Below, one piece after another: positions 59,701 to 64,000 of a stretch of 64,000 nucleotides of DNA. Position 1 is the stretch's first letter. Every line of letters starts with the position of its first letter. Origin of the DNA: Mastigamoeba balamuthi (Eukaryota; Evosea; Mastigamoebida; Mastigamoebidae); the NCBI GenBank assembly GCA_902651635.1, contig CACRSC010000013.1:587857-651856 (forward strand). The letters are read 5' to 3'. The notes beneath the pieces were generated by a model. That model worked only from the letters and a program-made list of their open reading frames with translations, was not told the origin of the DNA and searched no databases. The translations under genes were made by a program, and so were the position numbers.

Positions 59701-60052
59701 GCGGACACGACCATCTGCGCAAACGCCCCGCTCCTGTACGACTCTGCTGCCGCCAGGGGGTGAGGGGGAGAAGGGGGGCGCCCTGAGCCCTGAGCCCGCG
59801 CTGGGGGGTGGGGAGGGCACGCTTTTCTCGATTTCCTGTGCCCAACCCCGCAGGCACCGAGAGCAGACAGGGAGACGGCGTGTGCGGACCTGCAGAGGCA
59901 GCGCACAGCGTCGCGTTGGCGGCGGCCGTGGCATCGGCGACGGGCACCAGCTGGTACGGCGCGGCGTCGGCGCGGCTGGCGCACTCCTGCGCGTGCGTGA
60001 GGGCGCCCGGTGCCGACGCCGCGAGTGCGAGCGAGAGCAGAGCGCACAACAT
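56795..60052 (-). CDS. Large cysteine-rich type I membrane protein, receptor-like
   Basis: 848 residues from 11 exons: 59890-60052, 59462-59746, 59164-59382, 58915-59073, 58676-58852, 58541-58608, 58235-58487, 58134-58177, 57967-58067, 57816-57919 and 56795-57768. Signal peptide MLCALLSLALAASAPGALTH. About 190 residues of beta-rich ectodomain follow. Next come four modules with the core CxCxCG then D-P-D-C or similar (CDCGCGAWDPAC, CNCECGGKTDPDC, CNCGCGIQDPDC, CHCGCGAYDLDC), each preceded by a WTC or similar. Three modules with ECDGG or VCDGG and CxNCxC come after. A single helix (VGLLLVVSGVTVATVAFF) leads to a 220-residue cytosolic tail rich in Pro, Gln and Ser. Intron 4 appears to be GC-AG (GAAG|GCACGT). 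An adhesion or sensing role is inferred; no ligand is suggested. Confidence 0.8.
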
Positions 60053-60219
60053 CTCGCGACCTGCTCAGCCCCGACTATTTTTGCTCTGAAGCCTGTTTTG
60101 CGTCTCGTACCGATTTTGGGCACAGGAAAAACGGCTTTTGACGTCTTTTGCAAATCGCCCTGAGCTTGCGGGCTGCATGGGGCAGGGTGTCCAGCAAGGG
60201 GTGGTGTGGGTTGGCTCGT

Positions 60220-61197
60220 TCAGAAGACCTCCGGGTCCGTCGACGGGGGAGGAGCGGGCACGTCGGACCACCACGACTCGGGCAGCGACGCCAGTGCCGA
60301 CGCGGGGACCACGTGGACGGCCGTGTCGTTGAACGCGGGCGCCGTGTCGAGCCCCTCCTTCTCGAGCAGCGCCTCCTCCACGACCAGCGGTGCCAACTGT
60401 CCCGTCAACGTTTCAGTTGGCCACTCGGAACTGAGCCCCCAGCCCCCCCTGAGCGGCCTGGTCTGGCCTGCCGACATACCTTGTCGATGATGGTCTTGGG
60501 CTTGCCCAGCGACCTCCTGCTGTACGACTCGAAGCTGTTGCCGATCAGGGCGATGCGCGGTATGCGCCTGGCGTCCCAGTTGGCGTTCAGGACGTTGCAG
60601 TAGAGGCCTTTGCCGCAGTGCGGCATGAAGAACACCGTCTGCTGCTCGCAGGCCCCGTCCACCTGCCTGCACCCCCTCTGCCGAGCCCTCCCCCGCATCA
60701 GGGCGTGCGTCCGCCAGGGCCTGAGCCCCCCGAGTCCGCGAGAAGAGCGGGTCACCTCGTTGGCGTCCAGGACTGTGGCACCGAAGCTCTCTGCGAGCGA
60801 CTTGGAGAGGGGGCTCATCATGGGGTCGTAGACGTGCAGCGACCCCCGGGCCTGCCAAGAGGATCTGCAGCTGAGAGGGGGCTTCCCAGAGAGGCGATGC
60901 CAAGGGACGCAGACTGGAGAGGGGAGAGAGAAGAGAGATACCGAGAGGGCCTTGGGCAGCAGCGAGAGGAACGCGAACTGGTAGAGGCAGGGACGCGAGC
61001 AGCAGGCGTTGCCGATGCCGTAGCAGACGACGTCACCCACAGGCGGCCGCGATCCGCCGAGCACCAGCGACAGCATCTTCCCTGGCCGCAGCGACTGCCC
61101 CCGTCAGTCACGTCTGCACTGCACTGTGCACTGTGCACTGCGCTCTGGTGGTCGCACCGCGGGCGTCTGCGAACCACGCCGAGTTCTCCAGTTCCAT
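60220..61197 (-). CDS. SRR1: SRR1-like protein
   Basis: 204 residues from exons 61158-61197, 60942-61081, 60756-60851, 60480-60641 and 60220-60396. Family motifs appear in order: VCYGIGNACCSRPCLYQFAFL, LHVYDPMMSPLSKSLAESFG, DANE, TVFFMPHCGKGLYCNVLNANW, IALIGNSFESY and AFNDTAVHVVP. SRR1 proteins affect circadian or cell-cycle regulation in plants and heme-related transcription in fungi; the biochemical activity is unknown. Exon joins were guided by these motifs, and each phase agrees. Donors are GTGCGA, GTATCT, GTGACC and GTATGT. Confidence 0.85.
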
Positions 61198-61716
61198 CCT
61201 GCGAGCGCGGGTTGTGTGCCGGTGAGCGCAGGTGCTCGGCTTGGGTTGGGTTCCGGGTTGTGGGCTCATTGGGAAGGGGCAGATATTTGTGCTGCGTGAC
61301 GGCGGGATATCAAGATGACGCACCGAGCGCGGCTAAATCGGCTCATCAGGTCGGCGCGGGCGGCGCACGTCGTGTGCGGGCAGGTAACTACGGGGCCGCT
61401 GTCTTCTGTGCGCTGGGCGCGCTTCTGCTGCCCTTTTCGCCTGGACACCAGCACAAATCCGTCGCGCTCCATCAGCGAGATTTTGAAGAATGAACGAAAT
61501 CAACGCCAGATAGATATCTTATCATAGCTTCTGGGTGTTCGCCAAGTACCGTCAGTCAACCCTACACTCGCAGGATCATATAAATAAATGGGTCACCTGA
61601 TGTTCTCTTCGCCGCCTGTGGAGGCGAGGGCTAGATTTGCCCCCATAGATATTACTAAGATTTTTGGGGAGAATCAATCAGGACTGAGAAGCCGGAAAGC
61701 CAGCAAGCGAACGCGA
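61198..61716. promoter_or_regulatory. Divergent intergenic region SRR1 / LZIC
   Basis: 519 bases between divergent start codons. No additional gene is seen. Confidence 0.45.
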
Positions 61717-62588
61717 ATGGCGGGCTGGGGCAGCAAGGAGACCGACACACTGCGCACCAACATCGAGAGCCAGCTGAACCGTCTGCTGGCCCAGCTGCAG
61801 GACCTCGACGACCTCAAAGAGGTCCCCAAACGCACATCTCCACACCGCCCACACGCGTCTCTGGGCGCACAGCGCACCAGAAGCGTCCCCGGCGAACGGC
61901 CACCGCTCATATCTGCCCGTATCTGCGCGATATGGGCGAATATCTGCAGGAGCTCGACGACGATGAGATCGCCGACATCAGGGCGGACACCCTGGAGCAG
62001 ATGCAGGAGTTCGAGGCCTCGCTGTCCCGCCTGATGTCCGGAGACGTCACCCTCGTCGACTCGCTCGGTTCCATGCGCCTGGTGCCGATACTACCCTGGA
62101 ATCAAGAATCAAGAATCCAAAAATCTAATCTGTCCCGCGCACGATACGCGAATCTGCTACAGGCGATCCAAGCGGCCATCAGCAAGGCGTTCAAGACGCC
62201 CGAGGTCATCAAGATGTTCGCCAAGAAGGACTCTGGCCAGCTGCGCGGCCGCCTGAACGCGATCAACATGAACGTCAAGCTGGGCAAGACCACCAAGGAG
62301 CAGGGCACCCTCGAGGCCGTCGAGGTCCTCACCGCCCTCAAGAAGCTCGGCGAGAAGGCACGCTCAAGCTCGAGGGCAGGGCCCTCCGCTGCACGGCACC
62401 CGCACGCGACGCGGCACTGACGCAATGCCCGCCCGCAGCTGTCGTCGGACGAGATGAGCTTCCTGCAGCAGAACAGGACAGCCGTCATGGCCGAGTTTGA
62501 CCGCGTCTCGGAGGAGGGTATCGGGTCTGGGGCGCGTAACAAGATCCTGTCGTCTGCTGCGACGCAGATCAAGCGCGCCAATGCCTGA
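61717..62588 (+). CDS. LZIC: LZIC (leucine zipper and ICAT-domain protein)
   Basis: 193 residues from exons 61717-61821, 61950-62081, 62163-62357 and 62439-62588, all phase 0; human LZIC has 190. The N-terminal coiled coil reads LNRLLAQLQDLDDL and TLEQMQEFEASLSRLMSG. TLVDSLGSMRLAIQAAIS then links to the ICAT-like half: KAFKTPEVIKMFAKK, GQLRGRL and VLTALKKLGEKLSSDE. ICAT binds beta-catenin in animals, but LZIC is reported not to, so its role here is open. Intron 3 is GC-AG with donor AAG|GCACGC. Confidence 0.93.
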
Positions 62589-62912
62589 GAGTCTGTCCTG
62601 CAACACCCAACAACGCTTGAGAGCTGCCAGAATGTTCAGAATACCTCGTCACCGTTCGGGTGTTGAGCGTGCTCGCATTACAAAACCGTGGAACCCCACG
62701 ACGGCCCTGTGCTCGCGGTGGACACAAATTCGGCTGGTTTTGGCGAGGGGGATCAATCGCGCGCCGCTGATGACACCATTTCCAAATCCAATATGGATCA
62801 ACAACGGGATTCACCACAGAGATTCCGCGGACCCGCACGGGGTAAGATGTGCGCCTGTTTCAGATTCTCCGGGTCAAATGACCTTTTCCGAAATCTTGGG
62901 CGAAAAAGAACC
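62589..62912. other. Intergenic between LZIC and the four-helix membrane protein
   Basis: About 320 bases. It holds the LZIC 3' flank and the next promoter. Nothing else is seen. Confidence 0.45.
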
Positions 62913-63576
62913 ATGAAATCGCATTTCCGAGCGCATTACTCAGCTTTCCGCCGCTCAGTTAAGTGGCTTATGTCGAAGGCGCGCATAGCAATTCTGGTGT
63001 GCACCGTGACACGCATAGTGTTCGCTGTGCTGGCCATTCCCGCTGTGCTTGTGTGCCTCTATTTCAACCCCAAAAATACAACGACTGCCCCCACAGCGAA
63101 ATTGGAACACTCACCTTGGCCGTGGTGGCCGACTGGCCCAACATTGGCTACGCACTCTGCGAGATTGCCTGCTCTATCCCCTGTATTGCCGTCTCTGCTC
63201 TGTCGGGTATGTTCGGCAACCAGAGAGGTTTGGGGTTCACAACCCTGAGCTACTCACTGATCTATCAGTGAAACTGGTGTCGATTGGGCTACAGTCCGTT
63301 TCCCTCGTTCTGAGCTTGGCCCACCTGGCATTTGCAATTGCTCTGCTGCTCCTGACCTTGGACGATGCCCCTGGAGGCCAGTACAGAGTGTGTGACGAGT
63401 CGGAAGACCTTCCTGTCTGGGTACGAAACACAATCGGTGGCCTCACTGTTATGCAGATTGTGGTTGTTGTACTTCTGGTTCCTCTCAGCGTTGCATGCTT
63501 CTTCGCAATGCCACTTCGAACGCCGAGCTCTCACCAAGATCTCAAGGAGATCATTGAGACTGTTCCCCAGAACTAG
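62913..63576 (+). CDS. Four-helix membrane protein, paralogue of 16236-16902, frame break in A-run
   Basis: Exons 62913-63206 and 63269-63576 share the intron position and phase (1, donor GTATGT) of the paralogue. The likely start by homology is the Met at 62970. Helices: IVFAVLAIPAVLVCLYF; YALCEIACSIPCIAVSALSG; LVLSLAHLAFAIALLLL; MQIVVVVLLVPLSVACFFAM. The loop DLPVWVRNT matches EVPEWAQDT in the other copy. Between helix 1 and the rest the frame shifts by one base at a run of five A (63072-63076). This may be a sequencing slip or a real mutation. The remainder of the frame is well conserved, which favours a slip. Confidence 0.65.
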
Positions 63577-63654
63577 ACGCACCCAGAACTCAAACGAGTG
63601 TATGTCAGAGAAATTGTGACTTTACATTTTCTCTTAGCCATTCGTGGATGTGAC

Positions 63655-64000
63655 TCAATGAGCAACCAGAAGAGTGAGTCCGAGAACCAGGGGCATCACT
63701 CTCAGGGTCTGGGCCCCACCAGCTTGCTTGCTTGAAGCATGTGAGCTGGTACCAGGGGTTCCCTCACTTGACTGCTGCCTGCTTGCAGTTGTCGAGCTCT
63801 GAGGGTCCTGCGAATTGCCTGATACTTCACTTCCTGCATGTGGGGCCTCGCAATTCGGAGTGATAAACCCTTCATTGCACACACAGGCGTAGGAGCCACT
63901 GGCTTGCAGTGCGCAGATCCCATTGAGCGAGCAGAAGTTCAGGCATCCCGTCAGAGCGTTACACTCATCTGCACTCTTGTCATGCAGACAACGAGACTGA
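63655..64000 (-). CDS. EGF-like protein with GPI-type tail, N-terminus off the right edge
   Basis: The last 114 codons of a minus-strand gene. An EGF-like module has Cys at DECNALTGCLNFCSLNGICAL and YACVCNEGFITPNCEAP. A Ser/Gln/Thr-rich linker follows, then a C-terminal hydrophobic stretch (VMPLVLGLTLLVAH) that suggests GPI anchoring. Its stop is 79 bases from the convergent stop at 63576. The upstream part is not in the window, so the number of modules and the signal peptide are unknown. Confidence 0.72.
   Translation of the reverse strand, partial: QSRCLHDKSADECNALTGCLNFCSLNGICALQASGSYACVCNEGFITPNCEAPHAGSEVSGNSQDPQSSTTASRQQSSEGTPGTSSHASSKQAGGAQTLRVMPLVLGLTLLVAH

Overview
This is a nuclear window from a GC-rich, intron-rich unicellular eukaryote. 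The evidence is a 26S proteasome ATPase (Rpt2), an ER P5A ATPase, GAPDH, a USP-type deubiquitinase, FYVE, MYND and F-box proteins, and many short spliceosomal introns, mostly 45-270 bases. An arrestin-FYVE protein and two TmcB-like membrane proteins fused to a cyclase point to a free-living amoeba or amoeboflagellate. I lean to Amoebozoa, but the sequence does not settle this. Exon joins were placed by matching reading phase at both ends and by comparison with families I know. Every complete multi-exon model except 62913-63576 closes to a whole number of codons.

Layout. 1-6874: a minus-strand vault-repeat-like/ADP-ribosyltransferase-like/RhoGEF protein runs off the left edge, divergent from a plus-strand F-box protein. 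A 2-kb stretch of this locus appears twice around a single N at 3883, which looks like two unmerged overlapping contigs. 7476-10345: USP36-like deubiquitinase. 10450-12865: CpG-depleted insert. 13072-19259: RPT2, a small SPEC3/Stum-like membrane protein, a four-helix membrane protein, and GAPDH with a TATA box. 19260-23501: P5A ATPase, with a second N-marked overlap at 20209. 24184-26081: an M20 peptidase homologue that has lost key catalytic residues. 26430-28880: a second CpG-depleted insert with fossil DIRS-like reverse transcriptase and RNase H.

29505-37287 is a three-gene arabinan/arabinoxylan set (GH43, GH51, GH51). All three proteins are secreted and end in GPI-like or membrane-anchor tails. 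37626-38189: MYND protein. 38554-50879: two tandem 23-exon genes of about 1,575 residues each, encoding a multi-pass TmcB-like region, a PAS domain and an adenylyl-type cyclase, with a recent gene-conversion tract near the 3' end. 50921-53706: ankyrin/PARP-like protein. 54381-56688: arrestin-FYVE. 56795-60052: large cysteine-rich type I receptor-like protein. 60220-63576: SRR1-like, LZIC, and a second four-helix membrane protein. 63655-64000: an EGF-like protein running off the right edge.

Cross-cutting signals: intron donors are unusual, with C at +4 in well over half (GTRCG), including a set of GC-AG introns that start GCACG. Genes are tightly packed; two convergent stops lie only 41 bases apart. 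The two low-GC, CpG-poor blocks suggest CpG methylation and decay of mobile DNA.
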